Below are positions 50,791 through 61,372 of a stretch of 64,000 bases of DNA, one piece after another; positions within the stretch are counted from its first letter, which is position 1, and each line of letters begins with the position of its first letter. The notes under the pieces were generated by a model that did no database searches, was not told the origin of the DNA, and worked only from the letters and a program-made list of their open reading frames with translations. Source of the DNA: Bursaphelenchus xylophilus (Eukaryota > Nematoda > Chromadorea > Rhabditida > Aphelenchoididae); contig CAJFCV020000003.1 of the NCBI GenBank assembly GCA_904066235.2, forward strand, positions 5,704,001 through 5,768,000. Direction: 5' to 3'. Position numbers and translations under genes: made by a program.

Positions 50791-50821
50791 TGGGCGCTCT
50801 TGACTGGTGCCTGGATCGGTC

Positions 50822-51805
50822 TGTAATAAGCTCATCAAAGGAGAAGGTCAGTCTTTAGCACGAAGGCCTTTCGAGTGCACAGAACGGTCTGTCCCGACGC
50901 TCCTTCAACCCCCCAGATCCCGCCCGTCTTTCCGTTTTTTCCTAGACAGAAAAGTTGCCCGTTTCAGAAGAAGGCACCTCTTTTTGGCACACTGCCATCT
51001 CTAAAACAAAGAATACAATTAGTACGGAACTTCTTCTTTCCCCTTGTAAGGTCACTGCAAAATTGTCATCCATGCAAAAACGTTTCTGAAATTCCCAGCG
51101 GGGATAGGTGAGAAAGATGGCTTTGCATAGGACCCCTTATCAGTCGGAAATAATAGAAAATGCACAAAAACAAATGATGGAAATAAAGAACATGCGAAAA
51201 CCGTAGAGGACGGGAAGTCGTTAAAGCCAAGCCTTACTCTCTTGCTTAATCCGCTCTAAACAAATTAGGAGATTTTCGTCTGAACACGGCCTTGTCCTGA
51301 GGGCCTTTTATTGTAGCATGTGAGAGAATGGACATAGCAACAAGATATCCAGACAAATGGAACGGAATAACATAATTGGTGGATAACGGAAAGAAATAAA
51401 TCAAGTAATCTCCTCACTTTCGCTAAGAAAGTAATCCAAAGCACATTCCCCGGCATAGAATAGAACGGTGACTAATGTTAATGCTCTCTCTCCCTCTTAT
51501 TATTGTGGGCTTTCCCCCCCAAATTATGACGCCATTCAAGGCACAGAAGAAAGCCCGGCGCCATTCCAGGGCTTACTGGATTCGAATAATAGACTTGAAC
51601 ATGGAAATAAGGATTCACCTGAGAACATAACGAGATCTTTCCTCAAATGAGGCCTACTCTTTGCATTTACACCCATGGGCCCTCCCACTTTATCCAACAG
51701 GAAGATTAAATTATTTAAAACACATTAAAAATGATCCAATATATGTGGATTTTATCTAAAGTAAGATATATTAAGGCCATTCATGTACAGTAATAGACAT
51801 GTCTT
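50822..51805. other. Intergenic between synaptotagmin and tetraspanin genes
   Basis: No supported exon. The synaptotagmin N-terminal exons and promoter may lie here. Both neighbours are on the minus strand, so this is also the tetraspanin 3' flank. Confidence 0.4.
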
Positions 51806-53393
51806 CTACTTCTTTATTAAACGAGCGTACATTGCGGCGAACAAGGCGGGAATGAGCTGAAATGGAATAAAAATTAGAGTAATTGTAATTATATAATCTG
51901 ATGACTAAAACATAAATCATCAAACTGGTGTGAACGAAACCGAGCCATCTTACCAGAACGCCGCTTTCCACAATCGAGAGCCAGCTGGCCGTATTCACCA
52001 CAAACAGAAGACGCTCTTTCAGCGGCTTATAACATGTTTTGCTGAAGATGGGAGTGCCCTCGATGGATGTGAGATGTGAGTTTCGGCAATGCTCTTCACT
52101 CCCAATTGGGCAACTGAAATGGACATCGAAATTTATGCTTTTACCTTCTAGTAGTTGAATAATGCCGAGATAAATATCCAAACTGGCACCCGGCTAATGG
52201 TCGTCAAAAAATATGAGGCTAACGAATTTTGTGGTCCCAATTATAAGGGAACAATCGGACAGTGATAAATTATGTTTCTTGCATTTCAAAAGATCAAGTG
52301 TTTTTTTGGTGATTACGGTAACTGACGAAACTAGGAATGGCCTTTGGCTGGATTGTGGCCTGCGAGTCGCCACGGCAAGTTGAGCTTACTGCCAAAAAGG
52401 AAAGTTGCAGTATTGAAATTGAAAAAAATAGGGAACATTTTTCGTAAATGCACCAAATGATTGCCCATATAAAGGCGGGCTGAATTAGCATCCGTTTTCT
52501 TAGTTTTTAAACTTTTTTGGACTTTTTTAGCCTGCTAATACCACTTCCTGTCATCTAATATTATGTTATAGAAAAAACTTGGGGGTGCAACCGGGCCGGG
52601 CCTGACTTCTACTTAGCCGGGCCGAGGAAAACTTAAAACGGGCCGGCGCCCTCCGGCCCGCGATTTTCGGCTCGGCCAAAAAGCCACTATGGCTGACAAA
52701 ACATACCAGGAATCCGGCATCTTTGCCTTCTCTGCATTCCCCTCAACCTTGAAGTGCATATGCCATTTCGATTGGCCCCAGATTGTCCAACCATCAGTTC
52801 CATTCACTCCGCAACATTGGAACTAACTCGTTAAATAATTTACTCTTTTGCACTTACATTCGTCTGGAGAGAATCCCATGCTTTGGTGACATCAGGCCAT
52901 TCCTCGTTGCCATATAATTCCCTTAATGAAGTATACATCTTCATGTCTAAAGGAATTTGATGACGGAGTTTATACTGAAAGACGAAGCCCATGACTCCGC
53001 CAATAAACAACATAATGAAGATGATGACACTTGCAATGGAAAACTAAACCAGATGATCAACGCCAAAACAGAGCAAAATTACCGAGTAAATCATACACCT
53101 CAGTTCTTTAAATACTCCATATGTCGATATGACAGAATTAAAGATGGCTAGCAACGTAACCACAATCATGATCCTGCTCACATCGACGTATAAACTGGGA
53201 GCTAAAAGCTCTGCGTATTCTGAATAATTGTGATACATCCAACACCCGTACACAAACACGGCACATGCCAGCATCTAGACAAAGTCACTACACGAGGTCA
53301 ACCTACCACTGACAAGAGGTTCGTGCTGAGATAAAGGAGCCGAAGACATCGACCACCGGACCCGTACGCTGACCATCGGCTGAACGATCCCAT
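51806..53393 (-). CDS. Tetraspanin, 6 exons, about 286 aa
   Basis: Exons (minus): 53393-53307, 53274-53083, 53043-52858, 52822-52707, 52182-51954, 51856-51806. Tetraspanins organise membrane microdomains. Visible parts: the short cytosolic start MGSFSRWSAYGSGGRCLRLL, TM1 (LLSVMLACAVFVYGCW), TM2 (IMIVVTLLAIFNSVISTYG), TM3 (IASVIIFIMLFIGGVMGFVF), and the large loop with the diagnostic CCG in QCCGVNGTDGW. TM4 (WLSIVESGVLLIPALFAAM) follows, then a short basic tail RLIKK. The loop holds six cysteines in this model (CCG, DSC, FSC, EHC, TCY). The exon beginning at 52182 has a weak acceptor. The 525-bp intron before it contains a G+C-rich repeat, so the middle of the loop is the uncertain part. Confidence 0.82.
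52585..52680. repeat. G+C-rich GGGCCGGGCC repeat remnant in tetraspanin intron
   Basis: GGTGCAACCGGGCCGGGCC and later CGGCCCGCGATTTTCGGC resemble the subterminal blocks of the hAT-like element at 46058-46874 and the blocks at 2.6 and 3.3 kb. It appears to be a fragment; no clear target duplication was found. Confidence 0.55.
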
Positions 53394-55246
53394 GCCTCAA
53401 GATGTGCAAACACTTTGGCTCAAGGAAACATAACCGATTAAATGTATTCAAGCGACGTCGCAAATCGATGCGACGGAAAATCTTTTCTCTCTGTTCCAGG
53501 AGAGACGGAGTCTAAGAATAAAAGGAAATAGAATGGAAGCGCGCGAATCTTGACGCGGAAACCCAGAATTTCTGACCTCAAAAAACTCCCGGGTTCGACT
53601 TGATTATGAGATGGGAAAAGGAAGGGAATTAATGGAAATAAACTGGAACCAGCATAATCACCAAACTATTAGCAAGTCACTTAGTCAAATCAGCGTCTTT
53701 AGAGCAAAAGTCATCGAATTCCAAAGGTCTGACTTCAGACCCTCAAATGTCAAACAATGAACCACCCCCAACTCCTTCGCTCCCGACCACCGCCGGCAGT
53801 TGTTCGTTGCGCGAAACCCGAGAAACCTATGGCCTTCCAATCACACGCACACAGTTATACATGTTTGTCTGCTTATCGAACTGGTTCCGATTGAATTGTT
53901 CTTGTCATGTTCATCTACTCCAAGTCATGTATACCTACTTGAAGTGATTAATATAATTTATATCATAATGCAACGCAGATACTTGACCCTTCGGGTTATT
54001 GTCCAACGGTTCATTGAATACATTTATTGTTTAATACATCACACAAAGACCTTGTATTTGCATTAGTCGTTGTTGGACATTAACTCCATGAAAGTACTGA
54101 TGATTCCAGAGAGCGCAAACTAGGACGGCAAGGCGAGATGGATCTCTGTCCCTGCAATCCTCGAGTTTCTGTGTCCAAAGAAAGGGACCGCTCGATGAGA
54201 GAACAACAAAGAAACGAGAGAGCAGGGAGAGGATAACAACAGCGAAAAAAGTGCGAAAGCATGGCAGCCCGCAAGAGACCGACCCATCTCAGATGCAGTC
54301 GGTTATGTTGGGGGGCGAGGGAAGGAAGGGAAGAGGCTCGGCCGACCAGCGAGATGAGCAACCAAACCCGTTTACCCGGGCTTTGTCTCCAGATATTTAT
54401 TGTTATGATCACATATGTATTGGTCGATTTGGCGGTCGTATTGCGTCCATCCAATCCTCCAAACAATTAATGTTTATTTCGGTACATTCCCCCGTCCGAA
54501 CGGTCCCTAATCAATAATTCTTAGCGCTCTTATTACAACGAGAACTTTTATAATCAATTATCTTAATTATTTTAAGAGCCGGAGGGTATTCAAACAACAA
54601 GATCTGGCGTTTATGAATCCAAATCTGGCTTTTCTCCTATAAGAAGCTGAATCCGGGTTCAAAGCAGGAGGTAAGCAAATGATTTTTGATGATGGATGTT
54701 TTAATTTCCATTTAATCTGTCAGTTCTTTTTCCAGAAGTGGTCTAGTATTTATAAGCAACTTACTCTCTGAGTTTGACCTTTAATTTGTACCATACGCGG
54801 CTGAATGTTAATTTAATTTTTATTCCTTTGAAAAATAGCTAGCAATAAGTAAGACGTTGCTATCGTTTCACATTGCATTGTCTTTTCGATTATTAAAGAA
54901 TGTCATTCTAAACTTATTAGCCGGATCTATGCATTTCCAAACAGAATGCCAAAACCCGCGAAGTTCAAAGTTTTTTGGTTTTCGTTGCAAAGTTTTCCGA
55001 ACGAAGTTTTTCCGAAGTAAAATAAATTCTTTTATCTATAAAAATTGTGGTGAGTCTTGACGTTTTAGCCTCTGGGTTTGTTATATGTTTGTAACTTAGT
55101 TTATCGTCTATATTACACTTTCTTACGGATGCATTGTTTCGTTATTTAGCCCTTTGTCGGTAACAACAAAATTGATATTTCTATCACGTTTCTTTTGTTA
55201 GACTAGTCACTTTTTCATCTTTCAATAATTATGTTTGTAGGGAACG
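53394..55246. other. Intergenic between tetraspanin and gsk-3
   Basis: This stretch lies between divergently transcribed genes and has no supported coding exon. A TGTTTGTAG acceptor ends at 55240, 6 nt before the gsk-3 start, fitting a spliced-leader site or 5' UTR intron. Confidence 0.45.
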
Positions 55247-56593
55247 ATGAATAAGGAGTTATTTTCCAAGGAAGGGAGGAGCCTTACAGTAAGTGTCGCG
55301 TTACCAAGTGGAGAGCCAGACCGAGAGCTTGAATTGCAATATGCAGATGGACGAATAATTGGAAACGGATCCTTTGGTGTGGTCTACATGGCCAAAGTGG
55401 TCAATACGAATGAACATGTTGCTATTAAAAAGGTTTTGCAAGATAAACGGTTCAAGGTAAGTCTGTTATGATACCCATATCATGGGTTTTAGAATCGAGA
55501 GCTTCAAATAATGCGCCGATTGAATCATCAGAATGTTGTCAAGCTCAAATATTTTTTTTATACGACCGGTGATAAAGTATGTTGAGTTTGTTATTTCCGA
55601 ATACAAATTGGATTTTAGAAAGACGATTTATTCTTAAATCTGATACTGGAATACATTCCCGAGACAGTTTATCGGGTATCGCGACACTTCAACAAACAAA
55701 GACAGAATATTCCAATGATCTATGTAAAGGTAAGCATCTTTTGTTAATATTATTTGTTTTTTAGACATACATGTACCAAGTATTCCGTGCATTAGCCTAT
55801 ATCCACAGTTTGGGCATCTGTCATAGAGATATTAAACCGCAGAATCTGCTTCTCAACTCAAAGACCAGTGTTGTTAAACTGTGCGATTTCGGGTCGGCCA
55901 AAGTTTTGACTCCCGGCGAGCCGAACGTCGCATATATCTGTTCGCGGTATTATAGAGCACCTGAACTTATATTCGGCGCCACTGATTACACTACAAGTAT
56001 TGGTAAGTTTTGTCCGTTGATTTGCGGGTTTCTTTGCAGATTGTACTAATCTACCCTAATTTAGATGTTTGGTCGGCGGGAACAGTACTGGCCGAGTTAC
56101 TACTGGGCCAACCATTCTTCCCTGGTGATTCTGGAGTGGATCAGCTAGTTGAGATCATCAAAGTTCTTGGAACACCCACTCGGGAAGAGATTAACAAGAT
56201 GAATCCGAACTACACCACGTTCAGGTTCCCGTCAATTCGGCCTCATCCATGGCAAAGGGTAAGGGTAAAGAAGCAATATCAGTCTTTTTCTGTTAGGTTT
56301 TCCGTCCTAGAACTCCAAATGAAGCCACTGATTTGGTCTCAAAGATCTTGAAATACACTCCGACAAGCAGACTGACGCCTCTCGAAGCGATGGCCCATGA
56401 ATTCTTCGATGAGTTGAGACAACCTGGTTGTGTTCTGCCAACGAAGACGTCACTCCCGCCTCTCTTTGACTTCACGGAGGACGAATTACAATACATCGGC
56501 GAACTGAAGGAGAAACTGCTACCAAATACGAACGGCGAAACATCGAGCACGCCTTCAACATCAGAGGTCATCCAGAAGGGGGGAGAAGCCTGA
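55247..56593 (+). CDS. gsk-3: Glycogen synthase kinase 3, 6 exons, 377 aa
   Basis: Exons: 55247-55456, 55493-55576, 55619-55729, 55765-56002, 56065-56258, 56297-56593. GSK-3 is the constitutively active Ser/Thr kinase of Wnt and insulin signalling. Landmarks: [14 protein letters not shown] glycine loop, [20 protein letters not shown] with the ATP lysine, [36 protein letters not shown] catalytic loop and DFGSAK. The activation loop [20 protein letters not shown] has the activating tyrosine. [20 protein letters not shown] and PNYTTFRFP follow. The N-terminus lacks the extended Ser-9-type RTTSFAE segment of vertebrate GSK3B. The C-terminal tail is Ser/Thr-rich. Introns are 35-62 nt. Confidence 0.97.
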
Positions 56594-56599
56594 GAAAAA

Positions 56600-57265
56600 A
56601 GACAACGTTACCAAATTTATTCAGTTCTTTCCTTCATTTTGTCTTAGGTAATGTTCAGAGGTCTGTCCTTGTCTGAACGTTCACTTATTCTTACTCTGGC
56701 GACATTCTTTCTACCTCCGGTCGCTCTAATCTAGTATGTATCAATTTCTTTTTTGTTTTCCATAAATTTTATCTTTTGCCCGGTACAGTCTCTTTTCACT
56801 GTCCGTCACCGGTGCATTCTGACCTGGACGGGCATGGCGGATGGGCTTTGAGGTACTTAATGTCGGCCGCCTGGCCCAGTTCGTATTTGTTACGGGTGTG
56901 CTTGCTTGGAAGGTGGGCCAGACTCAGCCTCCCAGCAACGCCACGGCCTCTTTTGTATCTTTTAGTTGTCTCGTAATATAATTTTATTTGTTCGTTTTCA
57001 TCAACTTGCCATTAAGTTGTTCATAGCTTTTCTACGTTTCTAAGATGTTACTTATTAGCCAATATATCATTTTTACTAATGTTGTTTTTCTGATGCGTTA
57101 GTGTGAATAAATGGTAAAACTAGAACGCATTACTATTCCGGGGTTATGTAAGGGTGAAGAAATGATACAGGCGGGGGAAAGAGTTGGCACTTCTCGTGAT
57201 CAGGAGAACACTTGACGCGTTTAAAAATTTTCTTATTTTTTGTTGAAAAAGCTTCATGGAGATTG
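56600..57265. other. 3' flank of gsk-3, no gene seen
   Basis: It probably carries the gsk-3 3' UTR. An AATAAA lies near 57107-57112 (GTGAATAAATGG). No other feature seen. Confidence 0.45.
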
Positions 57266-57269
57266 GGCT

Positions 57270-57471
57270 GGGGCCAATGCGCTATCTGAAAGTTTGCTGA
57301 AAGTTAGCTGAAAATGGTAGGGCGCAGCTTGGAAAACAACGTTTCGCAGCTCGCCGGAGCTATGTTTCGGCTTGTTTTCGAGCTGCGCCCAAGACGCGAG
57401 CTGCGCCCGTGCAAATTCTCCGAGCTGCGCCCTATGATTTTCAGCAAACTTTCAGATAGCGCATTGGCCCC
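57270..57471. repeat. 202-bp inverted-repeat element with GGGGCCAATGCGC ends
   Basis: GGGGCCAATGCGCTATCTGA and AAGTTTGCTGAAA at the left are matched exactly inverted at the right end. The interior has three copies of GAGCTGCGCCC-like words. It is inserted in a copy of the GAAATTGGGCTGA family also found at 22919. The target duplication is unclear. Confidence 0.75.
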
Positions 57472-57598
57472 TGCGTGAAATTGGGCTGATTTCTTGTAAC
57501 TTTCTTTTTTATCTGCTAAGCGCACGTTGCGTACATACATGTGTGTCCTTCCAATTTCCGTGAAGCCGTTGGAAACATTTTTTCTTGTTTTTTACTCA

Positions 57599-58047
57599 CA
57601 GGGGAAGTACTTCAAGTGTGACGCTCAGATTTTCTTTAAATTTTGCACACACATCGGGTATGGACTAAATATCAATTCCTGAAAGTTTTAGCTCGCGCTT
57701 TGCGGGCGCCGCCGAGATATTGAACGATTTTTGCCGCCGAGAGAGCACGCTCAACGTGGAGAGCGGTCAGAGAGAAACCCGCTTTTTGGCCATAACTTTG
57801 GCAGTTTCGTGCGGAAAAATTTGATTTTTTGTAGAAACATTATTCTTTACGGTTGAAATAGGCATGAAACTTTTCGTGCCGAAATTCGGCAAAAAGTCCC
57901 AAATTTTCGCCGACTTTCGATCTAAAAATCTCGGTTGTTTCTGCAAAGCGCGAGCTAGGATTCCCGCATATATCTTAGAAAAAATTATTCTAAATTTGTG
58001 CCAAGTTTCATCAAAATCTGAGCGTCACACTTCAAGTACTTCCCTTG
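57599..58047 (+). mobile_element. 449-bp inverted-repeat element (MITE), copy 3, TCA target duplication
   Basis: Same family and length as 37227-37675 and 40395-40843. TCA is duplicated at 57596-57598 and 58048-58050. The terminal word reads CAAGTGTGACGCTC, where the other copies have CAAGTGCGACGCTC. Confidence 0.88.
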
Positions 58048-58591
58048 TCAGATTAGGGTCGGAATATTCGGGTATATTCACCACGTAGATATACCCGAAA
58101 TCTTGGGCGTATTGGGGTATTTATAAAATTGTCCCATTATAGGACCAATATGAACGTTTGTAACCCCATTCATTAACTTAAATCACGTTTGGAGCGATAT
58201 TCTTTATTTTCCCAACTACAACAAACAAAACAGGTACTTTAACAATGAGGCAATCCAATATTTCGCAGTCAAATTTTGATTTTTTTCCCTTTCATCTCCG
58301 GCAACTGGCCAACTTGTTTTCGACCTCAAACCCAAGTTTTTTTCATTTGTATGGCAAAATACAAATTATGACAAAATGTCAACATTCATTTATTTTTGTG
58401 ACCAAATTCCACTTTTTTACGCGTCTTGAATGCAAAAGTCCTTTGAAACTTCCCATAAATACCCCAAAATACCCAGCTTCTCGGGTTTTTCGGTATATAC
58501 CCCATCCGAACCCTAACTTTCGGATTTAAAATAATCGTTTTCAATATATATTTAATCAAGTTTTGCTTCTGTTGTCAACCTTAATTTTAGA

Positions 58592-59078
58592 ATGTTGGCC
58601 TCTTCTTTGGCTTGCCGATCGTTGATGGGACTGAGGAGCTCGGCAATGCCGAGTGTCAGAGCCTTCCGTACTTGCGCCCCTTTAAATGGGGCGGCATTGG
58701 TTAGCCCAGCTAGACCAACCAAGACGATTCCTTCGGCCGCTGGCCCCTTCAAATTAGAACGTCAGGTATTCATCGCCACTCTCCCATTGCTTCCCCTTTC
58801 GTACTTTGTTCACGGTTCGGCGATGGATTGGATTGTCACTGCTGCCATTGTTGCTAATTGCCATTTGTGAGTTCATTCTATCATATTTTTTACGTTTTAG
58901 TGGTGGACATGCTGTTGTCACAGATTATGCCCGTCCGATTGTTGTTGGAGAAGGTTTCGCGAAAGCCGCTCATTACCTTTCATACGTTGGAACGGCCCTT
59001 TTGGCCATTGTATTGGTCAACTTTAACATCAACGACGTTGGAATCACCCGTGCCTTCGAACTTGTCTTTAGCTTGTAA
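58592..59078 (+). CDS. sdhd-1: Succinate dehydrogenase membrane anchor subunit (SDHD, cybS), 2 exons, 150 aa
   Basis: Exons: 58592-58866 and 58901-59078, joined by a 34-nt intron. It is the small cytochrome b anchor of mitochondrial complex II. The N-terminal 45 residues are rich in Arg, Ser and Ala without acids ([23 protein letters not shown]), a mitochondrial targeting peptide. Three hydrophobic spans follow: [31 protein letters not shown] and the one near [18 protein letters not shown]. The haem/quinone-region words [14 protein letters not shown] and [11 protein letters not shown] match the family pattern (HxHWG..VVxDY; DVGI). A TTTTAG acceptor ends one nucleotide before the start codon, so trans-splicing is likely. 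The gene ends 65 bp from the convergent MEINOX gene. Confidence 0.94.
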
Positions 59079-59142
59079 TGAGTAGCTGATTGGGTATAGG
59101 TTTAAATGACTATAAATACAACACATTTAAAGTTTCGAATCT

Positions 59143-60893
59143 TTATTCTGAATAATTTTGATTACCGAGAATTTCGTTGATGGTGAACTTTTTGCGAGGT
59201 CTTTGCGTTTCAATAATGTCCTGGAGGGATTTAACCCGGAAAGGGGACGGATCCGCGGACTTAACCGTTTTCTCTTTCAGTTGATCTAAGAAACAAATTT
59301 TATTGATCTGAGAGGCTTCTCACCTTTCTTCTGTACAACATATACTTCGGTTAATGCGTATAAACGGTGGATCTGTCTGAGATGACGCTGAAACTCGAGG
59401 ATGGCTTCGATCAGAAGGGAATCGACTTGGGGATCCTCACACTTGAAGTCTGAATGCTTTGTTTTGAATTCCTTGAGAAGCTGAAACGACAGACACATGT
59501 AATCATGCCGAAGTATGCATATTCTCTCACCGTCCACCGTTACTGGGTTTGTTGACTTTAGCGGCTTTAAAGGTGGACGAGTTCCGCGCTCTCTCCTGCT
59601 TTACTCCGTTTTTTACTTTTCACCGTGCAATTGCCTTTTCGTATACAAACTGTAATGGTCTCTAATTGAACGACTTCCCCGATCAAAAATAATATTTTCC
59701 GAGTCCACATCCTTCAAATAGCTATAAGTGAGGATGTTCCTCTTCATCCTATTATATAATTTGGTAAGTTCTTGTTCAGAATAACGGTATTTTTGATAGC
59801 TAGGGACGGTAAAAAGTAATGCATGTGGTTGTGTTGTGCCTTGCTGCAACTACGCTATGTCCGTACCAGTATATCAAATGCAGCCAATTACAAATCAAAT
59901 GGACGCAAAGTAAGCATAGTAAGCTAGTCATCGATTACATCCTTAACAGAAATAAGAAATTCGGGAAGAATGACATGGAAGTTTCATTGAAGAAAGCATA
60001 CGATCAGACAAATAACGAGGAGACCATCTACGTTATCCCAACCTTGAACAAGCAGAACAAATTACCGAGCTTTCCAATGTTGGGAGTTAAATTACCCGAA
60101 TACATCAACACCCCAGGAATGGAACACTCTGGTTACCGTCCCTTCTTTCCGCCTCGATTGGATCCTTCACCGGCCCCTGCTATCCCTATGCGAAATTCCC
60201 CCACGCCCCAACAACCTCCTACAACTTCCCCGGCCACAGGATTGGATACTTTAGATGTATTGGTGGGATTACACAACAATACTCAGACATTGAAAGAAGC
60301 ACAAGACCTTTTACATCAGATTTTGGACATTCTGAGTCAGCGAGTGATCTCTGAACCCTTTAAAGCTTTTGATGAACAATCGGGCAATCTGACGTCGCTA
60401 GGCACTGAATCCTCGCAAAACGAAACCGCGGATGTAATGACAGAATTAGAGGCAACTAACAGTAGCGAGATCACCTCCAAAAGCGAAGGAGAGAAGACGA
60501 TAGCCTTGCACTCTCGTTCTACGGCTAATACTAAGAGTGAGTCAGCTCCAATGGAAGAGCCAGAATCAGAGGAAGACGATGACAGTGAAGATGAGACCAC
60601 GGTTCGCACGGAGTTTTCTACCAAGTCTGCCAAATGTCCGGGTATTTTGATATTTATGTATATTTTGTTAATTAGCTTTGTTTGTGCCATGAATTAAAAG
60701 TAACTAAACATACCTCGATCACATTGCTGATGTCTGTGTTATAATCGCCATTCCAAAGTGCGTCTTCACATTTCTGAACTAAGAGCTAAATAAATAGTTT
60801 TACCAAAATTATAATAACAATTACCGTAACGATCCTGAAAAGGGGATGGGAACGGATCGCTTTAGAAATATCCGAGTCAGAATGGTCGGCCAT
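59143..60893 (-). CDS. MEINOX-domain protein lacking a homeodomain, eh1-like C-terminal motif, 4 exons, 146 aa
   Basis: Exons (minus): 60893-60825, 60785-60714, 59480-59324, 59285-59143, all in frame. The N-terminal half matches the MEIS/PREP homology region that binds PBX proteins. It has AIRSHPLFRIVTLLVQKCED (family HPLFPLLALxFEKCE) and GDYNTDISNVIE (family FNEDI), then EDPQVDSLLIEAILEFQRHL and RQIHRLYAL (family [28 protein letters not shown]). No homeodomain follows. Instead the protein ends in a basic RPRKKFTINEILGNQNYSE tail in which FTINEIL fits the Groucho-binding eh1 pattern FxIxxIL. By inference it could be a repressor that binds a PBC partner, like homeodomain-less MEINOX proteins in other lineages. 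The 1.2-kb second intron contains an opposite-strand open frame. Confidence 0.82.
59819..60697 (+). CDS. Unrecognised 292-residue protein, signal-like N-terminus and C-terminal membrane segment, nested in an opposite-strand intron
   Basis: A single open frame without introns. The start (MHVVVLCLAATTLCPYQYI) resembles a signal peptide. A Pro-rich stretch follows (residues about 100-145, PPRLDPSPAPAIPMRN), then a Leu-rich helix (TLKEAQDLLHQILDILSQRV), an acidic Ser/Thr-rich part (MEEPESEEDDDSEDET) and a hydrophobic end (ILIFMYILLISFVCAMN). No family is recognised. It lies entirely in intron 2 of the MEINOX gene on the other strand. AATAAA occurs near 60789. The length of open frame and its composition favour a real gene, but a smaller opposite-strand frame is also open. 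Confidence 0.55.
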   Translation: MHVVVLCLAATTLCPYQYIKCSQLQIKWTQSKHSKLVIDYILNRNKKFGKNDMEVSLKKAYDQTNNEETIYVIPTLNKQNKLPSFPMLGVKLPEYINTPGMEHSGYRPFFPPRLDPSPAPAIPMRNSPTPQQPPTTSPATGLDTLDVLVGLHNNTQTLKEAQDLLHQILDILSQRVISEPFKAFDEQSGNLTSLGTESSQNETADVMTELEATNSSEITSKSEGEKTIALHSRSTANTKSESAPMEEPESEEDDDSEDETTVRTEFSTKSAKCPGILIFMYILLISFVCAMN

Positions 60894-61372
60894 CATCAAA
60901 CAGAATTTGAATGTCAGTGAACTTATTCACCTTATCAGAACTCATAAAAGTGGTAAAGGCGCTGATAATCGGAAGGAAAATATAACAGAAAGGAAAGCAA
61001 ATCGTCAAGCGGCAGTCACACTCCGAGGAATTATACCGTTATAATTCGATCCATTCCCATAATAACCATTTAGGGAATTGCTAATCAAAAAAGGAATGAA
61101 ACCCGCATAAATCAGCTCCACCTGGGATCCAATTAGAGGACGAATTTGTCGAGAAATATTTATGGCAGCGGCTCAAACGCGAGAATAAAGGTGGGACGGT
61201 AATTGGGTCAACCGAGGTGATAAAAGCGCCGGAAGTCCCTTTGCGCAAAAAAGAGGAACCGTGCCATCAACTGAAGTCGAGAGATAACATCAGATCATAA
61301 ACAAAACCGACGACAAGTGTCATGTTTATACACACGAGTTATTAAAAGGAGTTAATATGAACAGTCTGTTAG
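60894..61372. other. Spacer between PTP 3' end and MEINOX gene 5' end
   Basis: Both neighbours are on the minus strand. No supported gene. It should hold the promoter of the MEINOX gene. Confidence 0.4.

Noticed and set aside
52294..52400. Possible extra tetraspanin loop exon after the TTTTTGGCAG acceptor (near 52390)
   Set aside because: The frame required by the preceding exon hits a stop and no good donor precedes it; the exon starting at 52182 restores frame instead, though with a weak acceptor.
57599..58047. CRISPR-like or tandem array because the same words appear at several sites
   Set aside because: The copies are dispersed, full-length inverted-repeat elements with target duplications in a eukaryotic genome.
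59613..59849. 78-codon minus-strand frame in the MEINOX intron overlapping the nested plus-strand frame start
   Set aside because: It has no splice junctions compatible with the MEINOX frame and no recognisable domain; exon 2 joins exon 3 directly in phase 0 without it.
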